Shown here piece by piece: positions 34,870-45,382 of a stretch of DNA of 64,000 nucleotides (positions are counted from its first letter, which is position 1; the number at the start of each line of letters is the position of its first letter). The notes under the pieces are model-generated. The model was not told the DNA's origin, did not search any database, and was given only the letters and a program-made list of their open reading frames with translations. The translations under genes were made by a program, and so were the position numbers. The stretch comes from Patiria miniata (Eukaryota > Echinodermata > Asteroidea > Valvatida > Asterinidae), in the NCBI RefSeq assembly GCF_015706575.1, contig NW_024037064.1:12873606-12937605 (forward strand). Direction: 5' to 3'.

Positions 34870-37800
34870 GGGGGAGGGGGGGGGAGGGGGGGGGGGAGGG
34901 GGGGGAGGGGAATCCCCTTGTGGCTCAGGTGATATAATTTTCTAGGTATTTTTTAGGAAAGAGAAAATTTGGAAGATTTTCACAATGTTTCTAAATGTGT
35001 TTGTTCACAATTCTTAAAGGCTGTTATAATGGAAGCATAATTTGGCTGAACCTGCAGTATGCACATGCAAATACGCCATACTTGTACTTTTTAGCAAATG
35101 AGGGAGCTCTAATTGAAGAAATGGGGGGGGGGGGGGGAGGGGTCATATACATTACCAACTGATCTTTTATTGAAATAAATTCAAACATTTCTCCCGCAAA
35201 TTGTAAAATGCAAATTGTAAAATGTATTGAAATGTTTTCAAATTGGCACATGAATTGATTTAATGTACATGTACATGTACCGGTAGGTATACCCTAAAAG
35301 TGAAATGACGGTGACCTGAATTGTTTCAGATTGAGGACACTCTTATTGCTGCATTGCAAATACTACAGGATACATGGTCAATGTTAATTTGAAATGTGCT
35401 ACTCTCTGAAGACACATTATCATTAAGTAAGCAATCACTGACATTTTCTTACAAGAATTGGTTTCCATGTGGTGATGGTGGTACACCATAAAAAGGATGA
35501 AAAAGATATTTACAGCTAAAAAAAACATGACTGGTAATCTTGCGGAGCATCTCGTTTTAACATGCGTAACGTCCGTTTCTCCAACATCACATTGGATTTT
35601 TCTAAGTGGTCATCCATGTTTGTAAAGAGTGAAGTTACAACTGCTAGTGCATAGTTATTTCAAAGGGCTTTGGCAAGAAACTTCACAGAGTTTCACCAAT
35701 ACATTCCAAATTTGAAAAGCCATGTCCGAAAACGTAACGTCCGTAACACTCATAGCAACGATTATGTCTAATTAATTAATCAGGTTACCTCTTAGTTCAC
35801 CATACCATGTTGTACATTTGGGCCTAAGTCTGAAATGTGCTGAGTGAATAAAATTTGCTTTGACCCCAAATATGTTATTTTGGTTTGTCAAAGTTTCTAG
35901 TCGCCTCTGAATGTAACGTCCGTAACGGTGGAATTGCCCATTTGCAGCAGACCTCATTTATTACATGTATTAACAAAAAAAGGAGCTTCCTCATCAACCC
36001 AAATTTTATCAACTTTCGAGGAGCTAATTCTACTATGAAACCTAGAAGTTGATCAGGTAGATTGGTTTGCAGAAAAAATAAGCAAATTAAGAAGCTGAAC
36101 TATTTATTTTTTGGCCTTATTAATCAGTTTAGTATTTAAAATGTTTTGGAAAGTTTCTTGTACATGGACTATGCAATAGAGGACATGTACAGCAGGCCCC
36201 AATTATTAACAATTTTAGTATTTAAAATGCTTTGGAAAGTGTCTTGTACATGTACTATGCAATAGAGAACATGTACAGCAGGCCCCATTTATTAACAATT
36301 TTAGTATTTAAAATGTTTTGGAAAGTGTATTGAACATGGACTATGCAATAGAGGATATGTACTGGCAGGCCCCATTTATTAACAATTTTAGTATTTAAAA
36401 TGTTTTGAAAAGTGTATTGAACATGGACTATGCAATAGAGGACATGTACAGCAGGCCCCATTTATTAACAATGTTAGTATTTAAAATGTTTTGGAATGTG
36501 TCTTGTACATGGACTATGCAATAGAGGACATGTACAGCAGGCCCCATTTATTAACAATTTTAGTATTTAAAATGTTTTGGAATGTGTCTTGTACATGGAC
36601 TATGCAATAGAGGACATGTACAGCAGGCCCCATTTATTAACAATTTTAGTATTTAAAATGTTTTGGAATGTGTCTTGTACATGGACTATGCAATAGAGGA
36701 CATGTACAGCAGGCCCCATTTATTAACAATTTTAGTATTTAAAATGTTTTGGAATGTGTCTTGTACATGGACTATGCAATAGAGGAAATGTACAGCAGGC
36801 CCCATTTATTAACAATTTTTAGTATTTAAAATGTTTTGGAATGTGTCTTGTACATGGACTATGCAATAGAGGACATGTACAGCAGGCCCCATTTATTAAC
36901 AATTTTTAGTATTTAAAATGTTTTGGAATGTGTCTTGTACATGGACTATGCAATAGAGGACATGTACAGCAAGCCCCAATTAATAACAATCAGGTTACCT
37001 CTTAGTTCACCATACCATGTTGTACAATTGGGCCTAAGTCTGAAATGTGCTGAGTGAATAAAATTTGCTTTGACCCCAAATATGTTATTTTGGTTTGTCA
37101 AAGTTTCTAGTCGCCTCTGAATGTAACGTCCGTAACGGTGGAATTGCCCATTTGCAGCAGACCTCATTTATTACACGTATTAACAAAAACAGGAGCTTCC
37201 TCATAAACCCAAATTTTATCAACTTTCGAGGAGCTAATTCTACTATGAAACCTAGAAGTTGATCAGGTAGATTGGTTTGCAGAAAAAATAAGCAAATTAA
37301 GAAGCTGAACTATTTATTTTTTGGCCTTATTAATCAGTTTAGTATTTAAAATGTTTTGTAATGTGTCTTGTACATGGACTATGCAATAGAGGACATGTAC
37401 AGCAAGCCCCAATTAATAACAATTTTAGTATTTAAAATGTTTTGAAAAGTGTATTGAACATGTACTATGCAATAGAGGACATGTACAGCAGGCCTCATTT
37501 ATTAACAATTTTCAATGTTTTGTAATGTGTCTTGTACATGGACTATGCAATAGAGGACATGTATAGCAGGCCCCATTTATTAACAATTTTAAATGATTTG
37601 GAATGTGTCTTGTACATGGACTAAGCAATAGAGGACATGTACAGCAGGCCTCATTTATTAACAATTTTAAATGTTTTGTAATGTGTCTTGTACATGGACT
37701 ATGCAATAGAGGACATGTACAGCAGGCCCCATGTATTAACAATTTTAAATGCTTTGGAATGTGTCTTGTACATAGACTATGCAATAGAGGACATGTACAG

Positions 37801-40800
37801 CAGGCCCCATTTATTAACAATTTTCAATGTTTTGTAATGTGTCTTGTACATGGACTATGCAATAGAGGACATGTATAGCAGGCCCCATTTATTAACAATT
37901 TTAAATGCTTTGGAATGTGTCTTGTACATAGACTATGCAATAGAGGACATGTACAGCAGGCCTCATTTATTAACAATTTTAAATGTTTTGTAATGTGTCT
38001 TGTACATGGACTATGCAATAGAGGACATGTACAGCAGGCCCCATGTATTAACAATTTTAAATGCTTTGGAATGTGTCTTGTACATAGACTATGCAATAGA
38101 GGACATGTACAGCAGGCCTCATTTATTAACAATTTTCAATGTTTTGTAATGTGTCTTGTACATGGACTATGCAATAGAGGACATGTATAGCAGGCCCCAT
38201 TTATTAACAATTTTAAATGTTTTGGAATGTGTCTTGTACATGGACTAAGCAATAGAGGACATGTACAGCAGGCCTCATTTATTAACAATTTTAAATGTTT
38301 TGTAATGTGTCTTGTACATGGACTATGCAATAGAGGACATGTACAGCAGGCCCCATGTATTAACAATTTTAAATGCTTTGGAATGTGTCTTGTACATAGA
38401 CTATGCAATAGAGGACATGTACAGCAGGCCCCATTTATTAACAATTTTAAATGTTTTGGAATGTGTCTTGTACATGGACTATGCAATAGAGGACATGTAC
38501 AGCAGGCCCCATTTATTAATAATTTTAGTATTTAAAATGTTTTGGAATGTGTCTTGTACATGTACATGATGGACTATGCAACAGAGGACATGTACAGCAG
38601 GCTCCATTTATTAACAATTTTAGTATTTAAAATGTTTTGGAATGTGTCTTGTACATGTACATGTATGGACTATGCAATAGAGGACATGTACAGCAGGCCC
38701 CATTTATTAACAATTTTAGTATTTAAAATGCTTTGGAAAGTGTCTTGTACATGGACTATGCAATAGAGGACATGTACAGCAGGCCCCATTTATTAACAAT
38801 TTTAGTATTTAAAATGTTTTGGACTGTGTCTTGTACATGGACTATGCAATAGAGGACATGTACAGCAGGCCTCATTTATTAACAATTTTAGTATTTAAAA
38901 TGTTTTGGAATGTGTCTTGTACATGGACTATGCAATAGAGGACATGTACAGCAGGCCTCATTTATTAACAATTTTAGTATTTAAAATGTTTTGGAATGTG
39001 TCTTGTACATGGACTATGCAATAGAGGACATGTACAGCAAGCCCCAATTAATAACAATCAGGTTACCTCTTAGTTCACCATACCATGTTGTACAATTGGG
39101 CCTAAGTCTGAAATGTGCTGAGTGAATAAAATTTGCTTTGACCCCAAATATGTTATTTTGGTTTGTCAAAGTTTCTAGTCGCCTCTGAATGTAACGTCCG
39201 TAACGGTGGAATTGCCCATTTGCAGCAGACCTCATTTATTACACGTATTAACAAAAACAGGAGCTTCCTCATAAACCCAAATTTTATCAACTTTCGAGGA
39301 GCTAATTCTACTATGAAACCTAGAAGTTGATCAGGTAGATTGGTTTGCAGAAAAAATAAGCAAATTAAGAAGCTGAACTATTTATTTTTTGGCCTTATTA
39401 ATCAGTTTAGTATTTAAAATGTTTTGTAATGTGTCTTGTACATGGACTATGCAATAGAGGACATGTACAGCAAGCCCCAATTAATAACAATTTTAGTATT
39501 TAAAATGTTTTGAAAAGTGTATTGAACATGTACTATGCAATAGAGGACATGTACAGCAGGCCTCATTTATTAACAATTTTCAATGTTTTGTAATGTGTCT
39601 TGTACATGGACTATGCAATAGAGGACATGTATAGCAGGCCCCATTTATTAACAATTTTAAATGATTTGGAATGTGTCTTGTACATGGACTAAGCAATAGA
39701 GGACATGTACAGCAGGCCTCATTTATTAACAATTTTAAATGTTTTGTAATGTGTCTTGTACATGGACTATGCAATAGAGGACATGTACAGCAGGCCCCAT
39801 GTATTAACAATTTTAAATGCTTTGGAATGTGTCTTGTACATAGACTATGCAATAGAGGACATGTACAGCAGGCCCCATTTATTAACAATTTTCAATGTTT
39901 TGTAATGTGTCTTGTACATGGACTATGCAATAGAGGACATGTATAGCAGGCCCCATTTATTAACAATTTTAAATGCTTTGGAATGTGTCTTGTACATAGA
40001 CTATGCAATAGAGGACATGTACAGCAGGCCTCATTTATTAACAATTTTAAATGTTTTGTAATGTGTCTTGTACATGGACTATGCAATAGAGGACATGTAC
40101 AGCAGGCCCCATGTATTAACAATTTTAAATGCTTTGGAATGTGTCTTGTACATAGACTATGCAATAGAGGACATGTACAGCAGGCCTCATTTATTAACAA
40201 TTTTCAATGTTTTGTAATGTGTCTTGTACATGGACTATGCAATAGAGGACATGTATAGCAGGCCCCATTTATTAACAATTTTAAATGTTTTGGAATGTGT
40301 CTTGTACATGGACTAAGCAATAGAGGACATGTACAGCAGGCCTCATTTATTAACAATTTTAAATGTTTTGTAATGTGTCTTGTACATGGACTATGCAATA
40401 GAGGACATGTACAGCAGGCCCCATGTATTAACAATTTTAAATGCTTTGGAATGTGTCTTGTACATAGACTATGCAATAGAGGACATGTACAGCAGGCCCC
40501 ATTTATTAACAATTTTAAATGTTTTGGAATGTGTCTTGTACATGGACTATGCAATAGAGGACATGTACAGCAGGCCCCATTTATTAATAATTTTAGTATT
40601 TAAAATGTTTTGGAATGTGTCTTGTACATGTACATGATGGACTATGCAACAGAGGACATGTACAGCAGGCTCCATTTATTAACAATTTTAGTATTTAAAA
40701 TGTTTTGGAATGTGTCTTGTACATGTACATGTATGGACTATGCAATAGAGGACATGTACAGCAGGCCCCATTTATTAACAATTTTAGTATTTAAAATGCT

Positions 40801-43253
40801 TTGGAAAGTGTCTTGTACATGGACTATGCAATAGAGGACATGTACAGCAGGCCCCATTTATTAACAATTTTAGTATTTAAAATGTTTTGGACTGTGTCTT
40901 GTACATGGACTATGCAATAGAGGACATGTACAGCAGGCCTCATTTATTAACAATTTTAGTATTTAAAATGTTTTGGAATGTGTCTTGTACATGGACTATG
41001 CAATAGAGGACATGTACAGCAGGCCTCATTTATTAACAATTTTAGTATTTAAAATGTTTTGGAATGTGTCTTGTACATGGACTATGCAATAGAGGACATG
41101 TACAGCAGGCCCCATTTATTAACAATTTTAGTATTTAAAATGTTTTGGAATGTGTCTTGTACATGGACTATGCAATAGAGGACATGTACAGCAGGCCCCA
41201 TTTATTAACAATTTTAGTATTTAAAATGTTTAGGAATGTGTCTTGTACATGGACTATGCAATAGAGGACATGTACAGCAGGCCCCATTAATTAACAATTT
41301 TATTATTTAGTTGCAGCAGGCCCCATTTATTACATGTATTAACAAAAACAGGAGTTTCCTCATAAACCCAAAATTTATCATCTTTCGAGGAGCTAATGTT
41401 ACTATGAAACCTAGAATTTGATCAGGTAAATTGGTTGCGTTAGAAAATTCAACTGATCAGCTCAACTTTCTTTTTGGCGGAATAATGTCCTTAGATAAGA
41501 TTACTGTTATGAGTGATGCGACGGACCGGCTATTTTATGCAAAGAACTTGAATAATATACTAGCACTTTCTGGCACGTTTGGGACGGTGAGTAAAAAGAA
41601 GTAAATGAAGCCGTCTTTATATTAGCAGTAGCAGAGAAAGCCACATGAACAAAAAAATTATAATAAAAACTCGTAAAGAAAAAAACAACAAGTGTATCGG
41701 TACATTATTAAAGTCATGTACCCTCCCAGAGACTAATTAATCAGGACATTGACACACTGCGGCACCAAATACACATACTTCTTTCTATTGAAACTCTAAT
41801 CTTTTCATCACAACCTCTTTGTCTGGTTTGGCCAGCCAGCGAATTTCTATTGTCGGCGCTAATAGTGGCAATTAGTGGCATTCGGACCCTTGTGCTTATA
41901 GCCTGCATAATTGGCACGCAATTGCCTGCACCGACATGCAAAGGAATGCAAGGACCAGGCCAGGCGCCTGGCGTTGCCGGTCTTGTGACAGGTCTTGACT
42001 ACAACACTCTTGCCTTCTTTTGTCTTTGTATAAGTTCCTTGTTACATGTAGGAGCATTATCATTTATTTTAAATAAAATTTGGCAATTCTGGAATGTAAA
42101 TAAAAAAAATATAACTAACCTGTACTCAACACCCTGGTGGTTGAAAAAGAAAGTGTAATCGTTATCGTTGTTGCAATTTCCCTTGCCCAATTTCCCTCTA
42201 TACTCCAGCAGGAAGTCCCCCTTGCTGAAATGCTTAGTGGTGAAAAGACCATAACCTGTATACCAACGAGAAATAAAGGTCCAACACCACAATTGGTCAC
42301 TCATAAAAAGTATACACACATGTGCGAGTTGATAAGAATTGGACCCACATTTTTTTTCCCTCTTTGTTTTGCCAAGTTGATTGCCAAGAGACTTCATTCA
42401 ATTTTGAGTATAGCTCAGTCGGTAAAGTGTCTGTACAGTATTCCGGAGGTCACAGGGTTCGAATCCTGCCCCTGCCAGTCTTTCTTTGTTAATTCTTTGA
42501 AATGTATGCAAGATGATTACCTAGTCAGTTTCTCTTGTGTTTTATCTTTGTGTTAAGTATAAAACTTATAGTTATACATTTTTAAAAGAATCCCTGTTAT
42601 CTTATGACAATTTATTTTTAAATGCAGATGATTTTGGCATGGAATTAATGACCAAAACAACACAGTACCTACAATACACGTTTGTTGGCCTACATGGACT
42701 ATGTAGTATGTTACAAGAGGACCCTTGTGTGGACCCTTCAAACTCAAATGGATTTAGGAATTAGGCTTTTACACAAAGGTTATTTGCCTTTTGCTTGCCA
42801 AAATCCTTAAAAAATGCCTGGTTAATTTTGCTAGATCAGTGAATTTCAGGACCCCTGATAAACTTCATTTGAGAAATCAAAGGTGCATCCCACGGTCATG
42901 ATGGAATCCCGATGTTGTTACAACTTTAAATTTAGTAACCAACTGTCACACAAATTGACTGATACATATTACTAACCAGAATGCGTAAATATGTATAACA
43001 CTATCGTTTAGTAATACAGTATCGGTCAATTTTACTACGTACATTATATCTGTCATATCAGTACATTATATCAGTCAAACGTGAGTGAGTATAGCCATTT
43101 ATTGGTTTTTATAACTGTCCTTAATCACATGTTCTACTTACCAACACAGTCATTGATGTACCTCCTCTCGAAGCCTTCTTGATCACTGCCATTATTACAC
43201 CATTTTTCAGCATGTTGTTGAGGCGATATTCTCCTTGTTTTTCTGCAATTCAT
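22933..43253 (-). CDS. Six-exon gene: KMT5A-like SET domain fused to 31-aa repeats and a tyrosine-recombinase-like domain
   Basis: The exons (5' to 3' on the minus strand) are 43253-43142, 42255-42120, 29400-29205, 28599-24306, 24137-24006 and 23204-22933. All have AG/GT borders and the phases agree, giving 1,713 codons and a stop. Residues 38-140 are a SET domain closest to KMT5A, an H4K20 monomethyltransferase. Residues 164-916 are tandem repeats, and about 1024-1105 carry zinc-finger-like CxxC motifs. Residues 1384-1540 look like a tyrosine recombinase of Crypton or integrase type, followed by an acidic tract and a basic Myb-like end. From memory, similar models are found in fish and invertebrates as KMT5A-A-like predictions. 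Substrate and activity are unknown. It could instead be two adjacent genes wrongly joined, but the phase agreement argues for one. Confidence 0.72.
24006..24137 (-). CDS. SET-recombinase gene, acidic SDAES exon
   Basis: Acceptor TTCTCTCAG, donor AAAG|GTACGC. It encodes DYNTDAESDAESGSDAES repeats and then EVNQVKPPANGDRHGK. The exon is short, acidic and low in complexity, made of a GACTCTGAG-like 18-bp DNA repeat. It is probably a flexible linker. The intron between it and the last exon (23205-24005) shows nothing recognisable apart from a short C run near 23554-23566. Confidence 0.7.
24306..28599 (-). CDS. SET-recombinase gene, giant exon: 31-aa repeats, zinc motifs, tyrosine-recombinase-like domain
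   Basis: It opens at acceptor ATTTTAG with TKWKQDHSDNDCPC, so the TTG at 28554 is not the start of the protein. About 24 units of 31 residues follow (PQQSHIV, CLEKDVQSADQM, SNSSLDE), three of them 34 long, and then an acidic stretch. Next come CPFC with two later H, and CQDC...H...C. The recombinase-like part has NRKRPGEVSRM (catalytic Arg block), LRATRLRKHIAT (box II position), LGHDIRTHRQYY (His and Tyr). In box II the first His of HxxR is not evident, so strand cleavage may be lost. The donor is GATGAAG|GTACAC. No retroviral-type polymerase is present, so this is Crypton-like or domesticated rather than DIRS-like. Confidence 0.85.
26240..28550 (-). repeat. 93-bp coding minisatellite with 474-bp higher-order unit
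   Basis: The 24 coding units are mostly 93 bp (three are 102 bp). Blocks of five units recur as a 474-bp super-unit, visible in the order LQQSHIVVGP, QQKSHIVGG, PQQSHIVN, PQQSHIVGDP. Because the period is a multiple of three, the opposite strand is also open. This reads as a byproduct. Confidence 0.9.
29205..29400 (-). CDS. SET-recombinase gene, exon with second half of SET domain
   Basis: Acceptor TTTTTTACAG, donor ACAG|GTAAGA. It encodes IDAMSPNSCMARWINDA, PNCVMKKLVF, PHLCLFALFDLEVGSELRYNY, GIDNLPWRQ. These match the post-NHS block of KMT5A-type SET domains (RxINH, LxxAxxDIxxGEELLYDYG). Here ND replaces NH and YNYG replaces YDYG. It begins by completing a split serine codon and ends in phase 0, which joins in frame to the giant exon. 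Confidence 0.8.
30298..30930. repeat. 86-bp satellite, left block
   Basis: About seven head-to-tail 86-bp monomers containing TTGTACATGGACTATGCAAT, AGAGGACATGTACAGCAGG and TTTTAGTATTTAAAATG. The left edge is degraded. The block is interrupted at 30931 by a 5-kb inserted element. Confidence 0.9.
31438..33651. mobile_element. 2.2-kb TTCTGCTTCCG-ended transposon, nested
   Basis: The left end is TAAGGCCGAAAA with TTCTGCTTCCG inside. The right end reversed is TTAGGCCAAAA with the same word. It lies within the 5-kb element. The interior from about 32030 to 33600 matches the inverted copy at 45383-46506. A smaller inverted repeat (31591-31622 against 31874-31905) marks yet another insertion near its left side. 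Confidence 0.75.
33898..33926. repeat. ACATGT microsatellite
   Basis: Four to five copies of ACATGT in a row. The same hexamer is scattered through the window, including within the satellite monomer. Confidence 0.85.
34821..34911. repeat. Long poly-G tract, about 90 bp
   Basis: About 48 uninterrupted G, then G runs split by single A. Strong potential for G-quadruplexes on this strand. Length may be unreliable in assembly. A shorter run lies at about 35124-35140. Confidence 0.9.
35941..36128. repeat. Array-edge block F, first copy
   Basis: A 180-190-bp block starting GCAGCAGACCTCATTTATTAC and ending TTTTTTGGCCTTATTAATCAG. It recurs at about 37153, 39221 and, without the inserted element before it, at 41311. 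It marks repeated junctions between satellite and flank. Confidence 0.8.
36129..41310. repeat. 78/86-bp satellite, right block, with 312-bp higher-order unit and 2,068-bp duplication
   Basis: Monomers are 86 bp with TTTTAGTATTTAAAATG, or 78 bp where AGTATTTA is missing. In 37512-38486 and 39580-40554 the 78-bp form is arranged in fours, giving a 312-bp super-unit. The whole stretch from about 36910 to 38975 recurs, apparently unchanged, 2,068 bp further on (about 38978-41045). Each duplicate includes a 162-bp right end of the 5-kb element plus block F. Confidence 0.9.
42120..42255 (-). CDS. SET-recombinase gene, exon with first half of SET domain
   Basis: Acceptor GGTATACAG, donor TACAG|GTTAGT on the minus strand. 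It encodes GYGLFTTKHFSKGDFLLEYRG, then KLGKGNC, YTFFFNHQGVEY. GYGLF is the cofactor-binding GxG motif and EYRG the conserved YxG. The first glycine codon is split with the previous exon and the last codon with the exon at 29400. Confidence 0.8.
42404..42476 (+). pseudogene. tRNA-like pol III segment, acceptor stem absent
   Basis: TAGCTCAGTCGG resembles a D-arm A box and GGTTCGAATCC (42456-42466) is a consensus B box at the right spacing. The 5' and 3' ends do not pair as an acceptor stem and the anticodon arm is poor. It is a tRNA pseudogene or a SINE head, lying in the intron 42256-43141. The rest of that intron shows nothing. Confidence 0.45.
43142..43253 (-). CDS. SET-recombinase gene, first coding exon
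   Basis: The ATG is at 43253-43251. A strong acceptor (TTTGCTTTGTCAG) lies five bases upstream of it, so a 5' untranslated exon is expected further right. It encodes MNCRKTRRISPQQHAEKWC, then NNGSDQEGFERRYINDCV. The HAEK...DxEGFxxR pattern matches the segment just before the SET domain in KMT5A-like predicted proteins. Donor GTTG|GTAAGT, phase 1. Confidence 0.72.
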
Positions 43254-44196
43254 TTTCTCTGACAAAGCAAAGAAGTACTACATTAAAGAAAATACCAAAA
43301 GATTACACAAACAAACATGCTCCATGTTGTATTTTTGCTTGCAATATGCACAACATGTCATTTGGCAATAAAAAAATCATTGATGTTCAAATTCATCAGA
43401 AATGAGCGTTGTTCTGCAAATTTTGAGAGTGAAGCAACGGCAAAACACATATCATCAGCAGACTCAGAGGAAATAAAATGATGATGATGTGCAGTACTAC
43501 AAACTCTGGTCACAACGAACAAGTAACAATAAACTAGTTTGTCACAAATTTGTCAATAGGGTTTCATGTACAAAGTTCTTCATACGAAAGTACAGTATGA
43601 AATGCATTCACAGTGATCGAGATGGGTGTGCATGGAGTTAGCCTACATTTTGCACAACACATATAAAATAACCAACAGGAGAAGATCAACGGAAATTTTG
43701 CTGCTTATAAATAATTTGATCTTTTAGTGATAAAATTGAATATATGCACATAAATAGGCAGTACTGAAGCGAAATCGGCCAATTGATCCAAACGTCAAAC
43801 AAATTTTGCAGTTTTCTTTCAATTTGTCCTACATGTATAATTTGTCTTCTGAAAAGTCTCTGAAATTATCATTAACGTATTACTTTCTGGTCCAAGTCAT
43901 TATTTTGAGTAAAAAAAAAATTGTAAAAAAACATTGCAAAAAAAATAGTCCCCTGCGCACGAGGTCCAGAACAGCATGACAGGACAGGAGCCATATCTGC
44001 GGCAAATGGGCATGTCAATTTTACATTGTACCTTGGCTACCCCGACCGTCACAATATAATCGACATGAATCGCTAAGTAGGTCTTAGCTTGGGCCTAGGC
44101 CTAGCTTATGTTGATGACATTTACAATGCAGCATGGCAGCACACACAACCAAAGATCCTACACAGCCATATCAAGCGACGTTGACGTGTACAATAG

Positions 44197-44979
44197 ACGT
44201 CATTTTTTAGTTATGTTTTTTTAAAGCTCCGTGCACGAGCTCAGCTGGCAAAAAACGTAACACAAAAAAAATTTGAGCGTTTGCTAAACTTACTTTATGT
44301 ACATAAATGTTCATTTTGAATGTATTCGTCAATCTAGTGGAAAAAAAAAAAAACTTTATAGTAGGGAAAGTTTTAAAAAATATCTCGAAAAATGTGGGAT
44401 TCATCGCAACGGGAATCGCGGCTGCTGTGGCAGATTTTCGATCTAATCGCACAGGTCCCTGGCACCGTACCCCAAGCACCGGTACGCGCAAAATGATAGG
44501 AGCCCGCCGAGTACCCATTAGCGCCGAGTCTGGGTACTCAACGGGCTCCAATCATTTTGCGTGTACGAGGTGTGGAGTACCAGAGACCTGTGCGATGAGA
44601 TCGAAAATCTACCGTGGCAGCTGCAATTCATTATTTTTAAAGTTTATATCCAATACAGTGGCGGATCCAGAGAGGTTATTTGCCGGGGGGCTGAGGTTGT
44701 TTGCCGGGGGGGCGCAACAGCTCATTCGAATGAAAAATGACCAAAATGACCTTATTTTACAAAATTTTGTTCACTGCCGGGGGGGGGGGGGGGGGGGGGG
44801 GTGCGCACGCCCCCCTAGCACCCCCGGGATCCGCCAATGCAATAGATCAATGAAGACATTCAATATGAACATGTGCATAAAAGTAACACTCCATTTTTTT
44901 CACGTTGCATTTTTTTGCCGGCTGAACTTGTGGAGCTCATTCACGGAGCTATAAAAAAAACATAACTAAAAAATGACGT
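44197..44979. mobile_element. Fold-back element (ACGTCATTTTTTAG ends) with two more inverted repeats inside
   Basis: The ends ACGTCATTTTTTAGTTATG match in reverse for about 45 bp (through AGCTCCGTG). Inside lies an 85-bp-armed hairpin (about 44430-44612, with GCGCAAAATGATAGGAGCCC against GGGCTCCAATCATTTTGCG). After it, a GGCGGATCC-bounded insert with a G run (about 44660-44838) is embedded. The flanking stretch 43254-44196 shows no gene. Confidence 0.8.
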
Positions 44980-45382
44980 ATTGCACACGTAAGTTCAGCA
45001 AAGTAAAAAAAAAACATGTTTCACATCCCCGCCTGCTTCCTTTTTGGAGGCCGCCTGGATTTAAAAAAAAAAAATTGAAAACGCAGTAAAAAGACACCGA
45101 AAAAGTCCAGAAATTCATCGGAAAATAAATACTTGCGAAATATGTGAGTCGAAGTTTCAGTGACAGTATACTCTAAATGACACTAATATGTTCAGTTTTC
45201 TTGTCCAACTTGTCCTTCATTTTAAAAGTGTCTTTGAACATTTGAAACACCAACGGTTGCAGGAAATTTTAAAATGGCTGCCATCTTGAAAAAAAAAAAA
45301 AGGCCCCTCTCATCCTTTTTATCAAAAAAACCGGACGAGAGAAACATTTATTTTTATTCGGCCTTGCGCCATCGTCGCTTGA

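Larger units (their letters stand above)
30931..35940. mobile_element. 5-kb DNA element with 12-bp perfect terminal inverted repeats, inserted in the satellite
   Basis: It begins TGGGCAATTCCA and ends TGGAATTGCCCA. The flanks are ...TATT and TTTGCAG..., consistent with a short ATTT duplication. An uninterrupted version of the target is seen at the right edge of the array (about 41300-41330). The motif GTAACGTCCGTAACG or its core occurs at 31291, 33692 (reverse), 35566, 35734 and 35913. No transposase is recognisable. Other elements are nested within it. Confidence 0.75.
29401..42119 (-). other. 12.7-kb intron inside the SET domain, filled with repeats
   Basis: This intron separates the GYGLF and INDA halves of the SET domain. 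29401-30297 has no recognisable feature. 30298-41310 is satellite plus mobile elements, described separately. 41441-42119 shows nothing further. Splicing across this distance is needed to make the methyltransferase domain whole. Confidence 0.65.

Noticed and set aside
37512-40834. Repeated open frames (MCLVHGLCNRGHVQQ type) in the satellite
   Set aside because: The 78-bp monomer is 26 codons long, so frames stay open by arithmetic. They vanish where the 86-bp monomer is used.
42404-42476. A functional tRNA gene
   Set aside because: The boxes are good but the acceptor stem does not pair and the anticodon arm is poor.
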